NCBI GenBank assembly: GCA_015059925.1
Contig: SUZL01000008.1
Location: 1 to 64,000 of the forward strand
Direction: 5' to 3'
DNA from: Rikenellaceae bacterium
GTDB taxonomy: Bacteria; Bacteroidota; Bacteroidia; Bacteroidales; Rikenellaceae
DNA: 64,000 nt
The notes under the pieces are model-generated. The model was not told the origin of the DNA, searched no databases, and saw only the letters and a list, made by a program, of their open reading frames with translations. A program made the translations under genes and the position numbers. Shown piece by piece: positions 50,804-58,631 of the stretch (positions are counted from its first letter, which is position 1; the number at the start of each line of letters is the position of its first letter).

Positions 50804-51241
50804 CTACTCCTCGACGATGCTAACCGAGAGAATCAGATCGCCCGGGCGGATGTCGTCGATCACGTCCAAGCCCTCGACAACCTTGCCGAAGCAGGTGTGA
50901 ACGCCATCCAGATGCTGTGTGTTCTGGCGGTTGTGGCAGATGAAGAACTGCGAGCCGCCCGTATCCTTGCCGCGATGAGCCATCGACATCACGCCGCGAT
51001 CGTGGTACTGACGCTCGGCCGAAGTCTCGCAGGGGATGGTGTAGCCCGGGCCACCTGCGCCGTTGCCGATCGGGCAGCCGCCCTGAATCACGAACGAGGG
51101 AATGACGCGGTGGAAGGTCAGGCCATCATAGAAGCGGCTCTCGGCCAGCTTGATGAAGTTCTGGGCGGTGATGGGAGTCTCTTCGGTGTAGAGCTCGGCC
51201 TTCATATCGCCTTTCTCGGTAGAGATGATTGCGTATTTCAT
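50804..51241 (-). CDS. Cyclophilin-type peptidyl-prolyl isomerase
   Basis: A 145-residue compact cyclophilin without a signal peptide. [20 protein letters not shown] contains the catalytic arginine region, then [20 protein letters not shown] and [20 protein letters not shown]. It speeds proline isomerisation in the cytoplasm. It lies between a WbsX-like gene and a NAGPA-type gene in one leftward run. Confidence 0.93.
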   Translation of the reverse strand: MKYAIISTEKGDMKAELYTEETPITAQNFIKLAESRFYDGLTFHRVIPSFVIQGGCPIGNGAGGPGYTIPCETSAERQYHDRGVMSMAHRGKDTGGSQFFICHNRQNTQHLDGVHTCFGKVVEGLDVIDDIRPGDLILSVSIVEE

Positions 51242-51277
51242 AATATTTTCTTTGTGTTATTGTTTTCAAATAGCATA

Positions 51278-52456
51278 TTATTTCTCTTTTACGGGGCCGA
51301 AAACATCCTTTACGGCCTCCAGCCAGCCGTAGCCCCAGTAGCGGTCGGGCAACAGGTAGCTGCCTTCAACCCACTCGTTCCACGCGTTGATCATAACAAA
51401 CTTCGGCTGCTCGGGATGATCGTCGGCGTATCGCTTGGCCTCGAGGAGGAAGTTCTTGAACGCCTCGGGTGAGTGGTTGAAACGTGTAACGTCGTTCTCG
51501 CCCTTTGCGGGGAATCGGGGTGTGTCGTCCCAGCCGATAGATACGGTGGGGAATACGGGAATATCCATATAGCTGTCCCATCCGTTGCGGTAGTCGATGG
51601 CATTCTGGCCGTGACGCATATAGTCGGGATCGAAGCCACCCATATTATATAATGCCCAGCTGTCGGGCTTGAGGAACATTCTGTTATCGACGTTCGCCTT
51701 TGTGCCCTCGTTGAGCGGGAAGCCGCCGCCGTCCATCATCATATAGTGCATATCGGGGAAACCAGCCTTGCGAACCTCGCTGCGCATATACTCCATAGCC
51801 TCTACGGCAGCCTCCTTGGTGCCGAAGCTCTTGATGAAGTTGTCGGTGCTGAAGATTGCGAAGACGGGGCAGCCGTCAATCTTCGTGTAGTTGGGACGCT
51901 TGAAATACTGGTTAATGACTCTATCGACAATCTTGGGGAAGTCGTTGGGGTCGATTGCTCCGTGCCACAGGATCGACTCATCGTCCTGCCACTTGTGGTA
52001 GTTCCAGTAGTTGTGCTTGACGTCGTGGTTGGCCCACATAATGAAGAACTCCATCTTCTCATTCGACGGGGCCTTCAAGAAACCGTCGTTCAGGGCGCTC
52101 TCAAGATAGGGGTAGTGGTCGAACCAGTACCAATCGTAAACGAACGTATTGACGCCATACTCCAGCGCTGTCTGAATCCACTTCTCGACAACCACGGGGT
52201 CGTTGTCCATCTCGTAGCCCCACAGAGGCTGCTTGGGCTGGTAGTGTCCCGGGAAACGGGGGTCGCCCTTCTGGATAACCTCCCACTCGCCGATGCCCTG
52301 CTCCCAGTTGGTGCGGCCTAATGAATCGTCGTGGCACGAGGGCCATATAAATGCGCATACGCGATAATCGTCCGCGACAGGGGCAGCGGGCTTTGTGTTG
52401 CAGCCATAGGCAAAAGCTAAGATGACTGCACAAAAAATCAAAATACCTTTTTTCAT
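51278..52456 (-). CDS. WbsX/GH99-like lipoprotein
   Basis: A 392-residue lipoprotein with signal MKKGILIFCAVILAFAYGC. The body matches the WbsX/GH99-like group: EWEVIQKGDPRFPGHYQPKQ near the start, GVNTFVYDWYWF, MWANHD, PVFAIFSTDNF and near the end NAWNEWVEGSYLLPD. The acidic residues of DWYW and NAWNEW are the likely active-site candidates by analogy with endo-alpha-mannanases of GH99. It may cut or rearrange a surface or dietary glycan; the specificity is unknown. It lies 36 bases before the cyclophilin gene. A -7 box TATTTTTG is at plus 52484-52491. Confidence 0.82.
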   Translation of the reverse strand: MKKGILIFCAVILAFAYGCNTKPAAPVADDYRVCAFIWPSCHDDSLGRTNWEQGIGEWEVIQKGDPRFPGHYQPKQPLWGYEMDNDPVVVEKWIQTALEYGVNTFVYDWYWFDHYPYLESALNDGFLKAPSNEKMEFFIMWANHDVKHNYWNYHKWQDDESILWHGAIDPNDFPKIVDRVINQYFKRPNYTKIDGCPVFAIFSTDNFIKSFGTKEAAVEAMEYMRSEVRKAGFPDMHYMMMDGGGFPLNEGTKANVDNRMFLKPDSWALYNMGGFDPDYMRHGQNAIDYRNGWDSYMDIPVFPTVSIGWDDTPRFPAKGENDVTRFNHSPEAFKNFLLEAKRYADDHPEQPKFVMINAWNEWVEGSYLLPDRYWGYGWLEAVKDVFGPVKEK

Positions 52457-52483
52457 ATCTGTTTGTTTTTACGGTTTCTCGAA

Positions 52484-52491
52484 CAAAAATA
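52484..52491 (-). promoter_or_regulatory. -7 box (TATTTTTG) of the WbsX-like gene
   Basis: Exact TAnnTTTG match on the minus strand, 28 bases before the ATG. Confidence 0.5.
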
Positions 52492-52610
52492 CGAATTTTA
52501 TCGTGAACCCCAAAATATATTTTATGCGATAATGATAGCTAAAAGTGCCTTTTTTTTATAAAAATGGAAATATAAATGCCTTTTTTGTGATGTTGTAAAA
52601 GAAAAAATAC

Positions 52611-52618
52611 TATCTTTG
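52611..52618 (+). promoter_or_regulatory. -7 box (TATCTTTG) of the threonine-dehydrogenase-type gene
   Basis: Exact TAnnTTTG match 24 bases before the chosen ATG at 52643; two TTG words upstream are at 15 and 23 bases, neither ideal. Confidence 0.5.
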
Positions 52619-52642
52619 CATAAAATATCGAAGAGATCTCGT

Positions 52643-53584
52643 ATGAAAAAAATTCTTATTGTAGGTGCAGGCGGCCAGATTGGATCGGAGCTTACCGGTT
52701 ATCTGCGTGGTATCTATGGCGACTCGAATGTTATTGCGGCCGACCTTAGACACAATGAGGCGTTGTCCGGCGACGGCCCCTTCATTCAGATGGATGCCTT
52801 AGATCGTGATCGATTTGCCTATGCCGTACATAAGAATGGCGTGGACACCATCTTCAACCTCGTGGCGCTGCTCTCGGCAACGGGCGAGAAGAACCCCCAG
52901 CTGGCGTGGAACATCAATATGGGCGCGCTGAACAACTCGCTCGAGATTGCACGCGAGTATGGCTGTTCGCTCTTTACCCCCTCTTCGATTGGTGCCTTCG
53001 GTGGCGACTTCCCGCGCAACAACACTCCGCAGGATGTGGTGATGCAGCCCGATACGATGTATGGCGTATGTAAGGTTACGGGCGAGTTGCTCTCGAATTA
53101 CTACTACACCCGCTACGGCGTGGATACCCGCTCGGTGCGTTTCCCGGGAATCATCTCGAACGTAACGCTGCCCGGTGGCGGTACGACGGATTACGCCGTT
53201 GAGATCTATTACGCAGCCGTGAAGGGCGAGAAGTTTGTCTGCCCGGTGCGTGATGTTTATATGGATATGATGTATATGCCCGACGCGCTGCGCGCTATGG
53301 CCGAGTTGATGGAGGCTGACCCCAACAAGTTGCGCCACCGCAATAGCTTCAACATCGCGTCGATGAGTTTTACACCCGATATTATTTATAATGAGATTCG
53401 TAAGCGCATCCCCGATTTTAGGATGACTTACCGTATCGACCCCGTCAAGCAGAACATCGCCGAGAGCTGGCCCAACAGTCTCGATGATTCGTGCGCCCGT
53501 GAGGAGTGGGGTTGGAAGCCGCAGTGGGATCTCTCGTCGATGACCGACGATATGCTGGCGGCTATCAGAAAAAAGAATCTTTAG
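52643..53584 (+). CDS. NAD-dependent epimerase-type L-threonine 3-dehydrogenase
   Basis: A 313-residue short-chain (extended) dehydrogenase. The ATG at 52643 is chosen because the earlier one (52616) overlaps the -7 box. The cofactor motif is VGAGGQIGSEL and the catalytic pair is in YGVCK (YxxxK). FNLVALLSATGEKNPQLAWN, FTPSSIGAFG and RFPGIISNVTLPGGGTTDYA fit the short-chain threonine dehydrogenase group, which makes 2-amino-3-ketobutyrate from threonine. The product can be cleaved to glycine, a substrate of gcvP here. No 2-amino-3-ketobutyrate CoA ligase gene is adjacent. A general sugar epimerase is the alternative. Confidence 0.85.
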   Translation: MKKILIVGAGGQIGSELTGYLRGIYGDSNVIAADLRHNEALSGDGPFIQMDALDRDRFAYAVHKNGVDTIFNLVALLSATGEKNPQLAWNINMGALNNSLEIAREYGCSLFTPSSIGAFGGDFPRNNTPQDVVMQPDTMYGVCKVTGELLSNYYYTRYGVDTRSVRFPGIISNVTLPGGGTTDYAVEIYYAAVKGEKFVCPVRDVYMDMMYMPDALRAMAELMEADPNKLRHRNSFNIASMSFTPDIIYNEIRKRIPDFRMTYRIDPVKQNIAESWPNSLDDSCAREEWGWKPQWDLSSMTDDMLAAIRKKNL

Positions 53585-53614
53585 CGATAAAGATAATTGT
53601 AATAGTTGAGTGAG

Positions 53615-53642
53615 GCAAGGGTTCCCTTCGGGGAGCCCTTGC
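53615..53642 (+). terminator. Hairpin after the threonine-dehydrogenase-type gene
   Basis: GCAAGGGTTCCC, loop TTCG, GGGAGCCCTTGC. The T tract is weak, so termination may be partial. Confidence 0.6.
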
Positions 53643-53667
53643 TGATTATATAGGTCTGTAATTATCT

Positions 53668-53720
53668 TATGCTGCGGTTTTGGCGTGTCGCAAGCCTTTT
53701 GAAATCCCTTTTGTTATACG
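53668..53720 (+). repeat. 3' half of the dispersed intergenic repeat
   Basis: Contains TATGCTGCGGTTT, GTCGCAAGCCTT and CCTTTTGTTATACGA, matching the second half of the copies at 39686 and 58378. Confidence 0.55.
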
Positions 53721-53849
53721 ACTTCGGTAGGAGGGGAGGGCTGCTTCGCAGATTTTGTGAGATGGGGTGAGATGATGGTAAAAATATTATTAATCGGTGG
53801 GGATGATAAAAATAGACGAAAAAATAGTAGTTTTATCTATTAAAAATTG

Positions 53850-53857
53850 TATTTTTG
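53850..53857 (+). promoter_or_regulatory. -7 box (TATTTTTG) of the barrel-permease pair
   Basis: Exact TAnnTTTG match 29 bases before the ATG at 53887. Confidence 0.5.
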
Positions 53858-53886
53858 TAAACAGCTCAATCAAAAAAAACAGCGAT

Positions 53887-54627
53887 ATGAAAAAACTGCT
53901 CGCCATCATCGTCCTTGCGTTTCTGGCCGTGGGAGCTTCGGCACAGAACCTTCAATTCCATTACGATCTGGGACGCGGCATCTACAACGAATTGGACAAG
54001 ACGGCCGATTCGTATGGCCGTCCGACGCTCACCACAACCGTCGAAATGTTCCGTGCCGACTCGTTCGGTAGCACATTCTTCTTCATCGACTTGGACTATT
54101 CGTCGGGTGTGAAGGGTGCATATTGGGAGCTTGCGCGCGAACTCTGCTTCTGGCAGGATAGCAAGCTCAATTGGCTCTCGGCACACCTCGAGTACAACGG
54201 TGGAATGAGCAACGCGGCGGGGTCGTACAACGACAGCTGGCTGGCGGGTGCGACATACTCGGGCCACTCGAAGGATTTCAGCAAGACGTGGTCAATCTCG
54301 TTGATGTATAAGTATATCCCCCACACGGTTAGTGCCGCAGGAGAGAGCGAGGAGCACAACTTCCAGCTGACGGGTGTCTGGGGATTGAACTTCGCCAAGG
54401 GTTGGTGCACCTTCTCTGGCTTTATCGATTTCTGGCGCGAGCATCGTGCTTGGCAGAACACTTCGCACATCCTTCTGGCCGAGCCGCAGTTCTGGGTGAA
54501 TCTGAACAATATCAAGGGCTGGGACAATGTGCATCTGAGCATCGGTAGCGAGGTTGAGGTTTCGAACAACTTCGTGGCCAAGGGATTCTATGCCATCCCC
54601 ACGCTTGCGGCCAAGTGGACTTTCTGA
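53887..54627 (+). CDS. DUF5020/Tsx-like outer-membrane channel protein
   Basis: A 246-residue protein with signal MKKLLAIIVLAFLAVGASAQ; the start at 53887 is chosen for this signal over the ATG at 53797. The mature part is made of alternating beta strands rich in aromatic residues, with WNTSH-like loops and a terminal aromatic (LAAKWTF), as in 12-strand outer-membrane channels of the nucleoside-specific Tsx type. It is followed after 21 bases by a guanine/hypoxanthine-type permease gene. The pair suggests an outer- and inner-membrane route for purines. The family match is by pattern, not by alignment. Confidence 0.7.
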   Translation: MKKLLAIIVLAFLAVGASAQNLQFHYDLGRGIYNELDKTADSYGRPTLTTTVEMFRADSFGSTFFFIDLDYSSGVKGAYWELARELCFWQDSKLNWLSAHLEYNGGMSNAAGSYNDSWLAGATYSGHSKDFSKTWSISLMYKYIPHTVSAAGESEEHNFQLTGVWGLNFAKGWCTFSGFIDFWREHRAWQNTSHILLAEPQFWVNLNNIKGWDNVHLSIGSEVEVSNNFVAKGFYAIPTLAAKWTF

Positions 54628-54648
54628 TAATATCTAAAACTTACAAAT

Positions 54649-55941
54649 ATGCTTAAAAAACTTTTTGGATTCGATGAGAAGGTAACCACCGTTCGCACCG
54701 AGATTTTGGCGGGCGTAACAACCTTCCTGACGATGTCTTACATCCTTGCCGTTAACCCCGGAATGTTCAGCCAGCTGGAGGGTATGACGGCGGGTGCGGT
54801 GTTCACCGCTACGGCGCTGGCCGCGATTGTTGGTTCGTTGGCGATGGCCCTTTGGGGAAAAATGCCATTCGGATTGGCTCCCGGTATGGGTCTTAACGCA
54901 TTTTTCGTCTATACCGTATGTATGGGTATGGGCTACTCGTGGCAGTTTGCGCTGACGGCGGTATTTATCGAGGGATTGATATTTATACTGCTCACGCTCA
55001 CCAACTTGCGTGAGGCCATAGTGAACGCCATCCCCGCCTCGCTGAAGAATGCAATAGGCGCGGGTATCGGACTCTTCATCGCCTTTATCGGTCTGCAGAA
55101 TGCGGGTATTATCATCAATAACGACTCCACGCTCGTAACGCTCGGCCAGATCACGTCGGGTGCGCCGCTGCTGGCGATGATCGGTCTGGTAATCACGGGC
55201 CTGCTGACGGTGAAGAACGTGCGTGGCGGTCTGCTGATCGGTATTTTGGCAACGACCGTGATCGGTATTCCGATGGGCCTGACGGACTATAACGGTGTGC
55301 TGTCGATGCCGCACTCGTTGTCGGATATAGCCTTCCAGTTTGAGTGGGAGAATATCTTTACGCTCGATATGGTTGTAGTGGTCTTTACGTTCCTCTTTAT
55401 CGATATGTTCGATACGATCGGAACGTTGGTGGGTGTCTGCACCAAGGCCAATATGATCGGCCCCGATGGTCGTATTCCGCGCGTGAAGCAGGCATTTATG
55501 GCCGACGCTATCGCCACTACGGTAGGCGCGTGCCTCGGAACTTCAACCACGACGACATACGTCGAGAGCGCATCGGGTGTGGCGCAGGGTGGCCGCTCGG
55601 GTTTGACGGCTTTTGCCGTTGCCTGCTGCTTCGCTATCGCACTCTTCTTCTCGCCCCTGTTCCTCGCCATTCCTTCGGCAGCGACGGCCCCCGTGCTGAT
55701 TATCGTGGGGTTGTTTATGCTCAGCCCCATTAAGAATATCGCGCTCGAGGATTATGCCGAGTCGATCCCCGCCTTTATCACCATCGTGATGATGCCGATG
55801 GCATACTCGATCTCGGACGGTATTCTGATCGGTATGATTACATACGTTGTACTCAATATGTTGTGCGGCAACTTCAAGCGCATTACGCCGACGATGTATG
55901 TGCTGGCCGTACTCTTCATTCTGAAGTACATCTTCATTTAA
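54649..55941 (+). CDS. Guanine/hypoxanthine permease (AzgA type)
   Basis: A 430-residue membrane protein of the AzgA-like branch, with 12-14 helices. Diagnostic segments are EILAGVTTFLTMSYILAVNP, MPFGLAPGMGLNAFFVYTVC, FLFIDMFDTIGTLVGVCTKA and ACLGTSTTTTYVESASGVAQ. It imports guanine, hypoxanthine or adenine with protons. It is co-transcribed with the Tsx-like channel gene and complements the xpt-xanthine permease pair at 24719-26598. A strong terminator follows. Confidence 0.92.
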   Translation: MLKKLFGFDEKVTTVRTEILAGVTTFLTMSYILAVNPGMFSQLEGMTAGAVFTATALAAIVGSLAMALWGKMPFGLAPGMGLNAFFVYTVCMGMGYSWQFALTAVFIEGLIFILLTLTNLREAIVNAIPASLKNAIGAGIGLFIAFIGLQNAGIIINNDSTLVTLGQITSGAPLLAMIGLVITGLLTVKNVRGGLLIGILATTVIGIPMGLTDYNGVLSMPHSLSDIAFQFEWENIFTLDMVVVVFTFLFIDMFDTIGTLVGVCTKANMIGPDGRIPRVKQAFMADAIATTVGACLGTSTTTTYVESASGVAQGGRSGLTAFAVACCFAIALFFSPLFLAIPSAATAPVLIIVGLFMLSPIKNIALEDYAESIPAFITIVMMPMAYSISDGILIGMITYVVLNMLCGNFKRITPTMYVLAVLFILKYIFI

Positions 55942-55966
55942 GGGATTATAATAGTCGTAGAATAGG

Positions 55967-56005
55967 GAGGGTGCTTGATAAATTTCGTAGCACCCTCTTT
56001 TTTTT
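55967..56005 (+). terminator. Terminator of the barrel-permease pair
   Basis: GAGGGTGCT / AGCACCCTC stem around 13 bases, then TTTTTTTT. Confidence 0.8.
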
Positions 56006-56039
56006 GATTTATATCAAGTGTGGAGAGCCGATAATGTCG

Positions 56040-56047
56040 TATCTTTG
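56040..56047 (+). promoter_or_regulatory. -7 box (TATCTTTG) of the atypical receptor gene
   Basis: Exact TAnnTTTG match 29 bases before the ATG. Confidence 0.5.
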
Positions 56048-56076
56048 TAAAAAGCGAACTCTCAAATCATTATGCT

Positions 56077-58320
56077 ATGAGAAAATATCTACTATGCCTA
56101 TTCTTGCTTGCGCTCTCTGCGGTCGTGTCGGCGCAGGAGCCTGCATCGAGTGATGGTGATCGCTCGACGAAGGAGGAGAAGAACCGCAACGTGATGCTCA
56201 ACGCATCGAATTCGAATCAGCCGCGACAGATCTCGATCGGTCTGCCCGAGGGCGAGGCGGTCGATATCTTCGAGGATGGCACGCCTGTGTCGTACCTCTT
56301 TTGGCCCGACTACCCCTACTATTCGTGGCGTGGCGGAGTGAGCACGGCCGAGCAGTCGCTGCTCTCGCTCTCGGAGAGTGCGTTGCAGTATGGTCAATGT
56401 AAGTATGTGCTTTCATCGACGAGCGTGCGAGCGGGCAGGGAGTTTCGCGGGCTGGCCAATTATACGTTCGATATATATGGCAAGCAGATTGTCGATGTCA
56501 ATATCTCGGGCCCGATAGGGCGCGGATGGGGCTACTCGGCCGGTTCGTATCAGGGATTCGATCCGGGCAGTAACCGCCTCGATGCGATGGATATACAGGA
56601 TCGAATACAGATCTACAAGGTAGGTCTTAACAAGCTATTTGCCGAGGGTCGCGGCGAGTTCAGCCTGAATTATAAGTTTGCGCGTCGTACCTCGATAAGC
56701 GACAATACGGGACTCTTCTACTTCAACGGCGAGGATGGTAGCGTCGATCAGTATGGCGATTTCGATCTGGGACACGATCAACTGTTGCCCGACTACACCT
56801 TCATCGACTACTACAGCATCCGTGACGGAGAGATGACACGTCGCTCGCTGCGCGATGCCGCAACGTCGGACAACCATCAGCTGACGCTCAACTTCGACTA
56901 CCAATTTGACAATGGTAACCGCCTCAGCGTTAGCAGTAAGTGGAAGGATGCGGTAGATAACTCGATAATGTTGAAGTTGGCGGGCCTGCATCGAGTGGGC
57001 GCAGAGGATGGCTACACGATGGAGGACGGAACGCCGTACGAGGGTATGGTACAGGATCGATATATGCTCTACTTCGAGGGTGCCGAGCGCAGCTCGATGA
57101 CTACAGCCACGCTGACGGGCCGCAGCGCCAATGAGCGACACGATTGGCGATTGGGGGCAAACCTCTGGTTCAACCGCGCCCGAATCTATGCCAATAGCTG
57201 GATTACTCCTCACGAGGGCGCGGCGTCGCCACGCAAACTATTGCAGGGCGGGGAGTCGGGCTCGATCTACAATGAGGGTAGCGAGTATTACGACGGCAAT
57301 GAGAATCGTATAGCGCTCTTCGCATCGGACGATTGGACCATCTCGGAGAGATTGTGGCTCTCGCTGGGTGTGCGTTTGGAGTGGATGCACCAGAGGGGCG
57401 ATGCGGCCATCGCCTTTACCGAAGATGGACAGCTGATCGAGCCGGCCAATGTGCGTGGATATAAGTTTAGTTTGAAGCAGGCGAAGATCAACGAGTTTGG
57501 AACGTACGACTGGTTCAACCCCTCATATACGCTCAATGCGCGCTACTCGATTATAGATGGTTTCGGATTGGTGGGCGAGTATGTGGGAGTGCGTCAGCGT
57601 CCTAACCTTCAGGATTTTGCAGGCCCGTTTATGCCCAAGATGGATGCCATCAACGTGAATATGGTGCGTGCGGGAATCTATTGGAACAATCCGTGGATTG
57701 AGCTTACGTCGCAGTTTACCTACATCGGCCAGACCAACTTCAAGTATCGTGATCAGTTCACAAACCCCAACGATGCCAGCGAGACGGTGATTCTGCCCAT
57801 CGTCTATGATGTGGCTACGCTGGGATGGACCACCGATTTGGTGCTTACGCCCTTCGAGGGTTTCTCGTTTCACGGACTTTTCACCTACCAAGATCCAAAG
57901 TACAAGAACTTCTCGTTCCAGCCCGTATTTAGCGATGGCGCGGGGCAGAAGTACGACTTCAACGACAGCAACGTGATTGGAATGTCGAAGGTAATCGTGG
58001 AACTTGATCCCTCGTACCAGATCGATCGCTGGCGTTTCTGGATGAGCCTGCGCTATCAGAGCAAGCAGTACATTAATCGCACTAACTCGCTATATTTCAA
58101 GGGCCGATGGGAGACTTTCGGCGGTGTGGACTTCGAGCTGAGTCGTAGTGTGAAGTTCTCGCTCAACGTGATCAACATCCTCAATCAGAAGGGTGCGAGC
58201 GGCTCGATCGCGGCGGCCGACCTACTCACCGATGTGGAGCAGTACAAGCGTGGGTATCTGATGTCGGGACAGTATATTCGTCCATTTACCGTGGAGCTGG
58301 CTACATCGATAAAGTTCTAA
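56077..58320 (+). CDS. TonB-dependent receptor-like barrel with an atypical plug
   Basis: A 747-residue protein with signal MRKYLLCLFLLALSAVVSAQ. After a polar linker the plug region reads QPRQISIGLPEGEAVDIFED, then WRGGVSTAEQSLLSLSESAL and YVLSSTSVRAG, instead of the usual VRG...LRGP-x-x-x-xYG consensus. The remaining 600 residues form a barrel (ISGPIGRGWGYSAGSYQGFD, NINLINQ-like LNVINILNQKG, terminal IKF). This plug variant is known from Bacteroidota receptors of unassigned ligand. No TonB-box or carboxypeptidase-like domain is evident, and no SusD follows. It is a single gene upstream of the galactoside operon but separated from it by a repeat and a terminator. Confidence 0.75.
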   Translation: MRKYLLCLFLLALSAVVSAQEPASSDGDRSTKEEKNRNVMLNASNSNQPRQISIGLPEGEAVDIFEDGTPVSYLFWPDYPYYSWRGGVSTAEQSLLSLSESALQYGQCKYVLSSTSVRAGREFRGLANYTFDIYGKQIVDVNISGPIGRGWGYSAGSYQGFDPGSNRLDAMDIQDRIQIYKVGLNKLFAEGRGEFSLNYKFARRTSISDNTGLFYFNGEDGSVDQYGDFDLGHDQLLPDYTFIDYYSIRDGEMTRRSLRDAATSDNHQLTLNFDYQFDNGNRLSVSSKWKDAVDNSIMLKLAGLHRVGAEDGYTMEDGTPYEGMVQDRYMLYFEGAERSSMTTATLTGRSANERHDWRLGANLWFNRARIYANSWITPHEGAASPRKLLQGGESGSIYNEGSEYYDGNENRIALFASDDWTISERLWLSLGVRLEWMHQRGDAAIAFTEDGQLIEPANVRGYKFSLKQAKINEFGTYDWFNPSYTLNARYSIIDGFGLVGEYVGVRQRPNLQDFAGPFMPKMDAINVNMVRAGIYWNNPWIELTSQFTYIGQTNFKYRDQFTNPNDASETVILPIVYDVATLGWTTDLVLTPFEGFSFHGLFTYQDPKYKNFSFQPVFSDGAGQKYDFNDSNVIGMSKVIVELDPSYQIDRWRFWMSLRYQSKQYINRTNSLYFKGRWETFGGVDFELSRSVKFSLNVINILNQKGASGSIAAADLLTDVEQYKRGYLMSGQYIRPFTVELATSIKF

Positions 58321-58377
58321 AACGGAAACTATTTGTAGATCAAAAATAGTGTTTATTAAGTCAAATGAGAGGAAGTT

Positions 58378-58487
58378 GTCTAACAAGGTGATTTTTGCGT
58401 TACGCTCGCCCTCAAATGCTCATTTACGCCTCAGTAAACTGCGCATTTTAGGGCTTCGCAAGCCTTAAAATCCCTCCTGTTATACAA
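58378..58487 (+). repeat. Dispersed ~110-bp intergenic repeat, full copy
   Basis: Begins GTCTAACAAGG, contains ACGCCTCAGTAAACTGCG and ends CTCCTGTTATACAA; about the same length and order of blocks as the copy at 39686-39797. Confidence 0.65.
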
Positions 58488-58494
58488 CTCCAAA

Positions 58495-58538
58495 CGAAAG
58501 GGGCTGTCGCAACATAATTTGTTGGACAATCCCTTTCG
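58495..58538 (+). terminator. Hairpin after the atypical receptor gene
   Basis: CGAAAGGG / CCCTTTCG outer stem with an inner TGTC / GGACA pair; only a short TTTT follows. Confidence 0.55.
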
Positions 58539-58560
58539 TCGTTTTAGGGCGAAAAATAGT

Positions 58561-58591
58561 TTTGCCGTTTGAGGAAAAAAATGTATTTTTG
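58561..58591 (+). promoter_or_regulatory. Promoter of the galactoside operon
   Basis: TTTG at 58561-58564, a 19-base spacer and TATTTTTG at 58584-58591. Confidence 0.7.
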
Positions 58592-58631
58592 TAGAAATAT
58601 ATTATAACCTAACTTCATTAGCTGAAAAATT

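Larger units (their letters stand above)
53585..53886. other. Intergenic stretch with a hairpin and a partial repeat
   Basis: These 302 bases hold the hairpin at 53615-53642, the partial dispersed repeat at 53668-53720 and the -7 box TATTTTTG at 53850-53857 of the next gene. No gene or riboswitch is evident. Confidence 0.5.
58321..58631. other. Intergenic stretch with a dispersed repeat, a hairpin and a promoter
   Basis: These 311 bases hold the full repeat copy at 58378-58487, the hairpin at 58495-58538 and the promoter at 58561-58591. No gene is seen. Confidence 0.6.
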
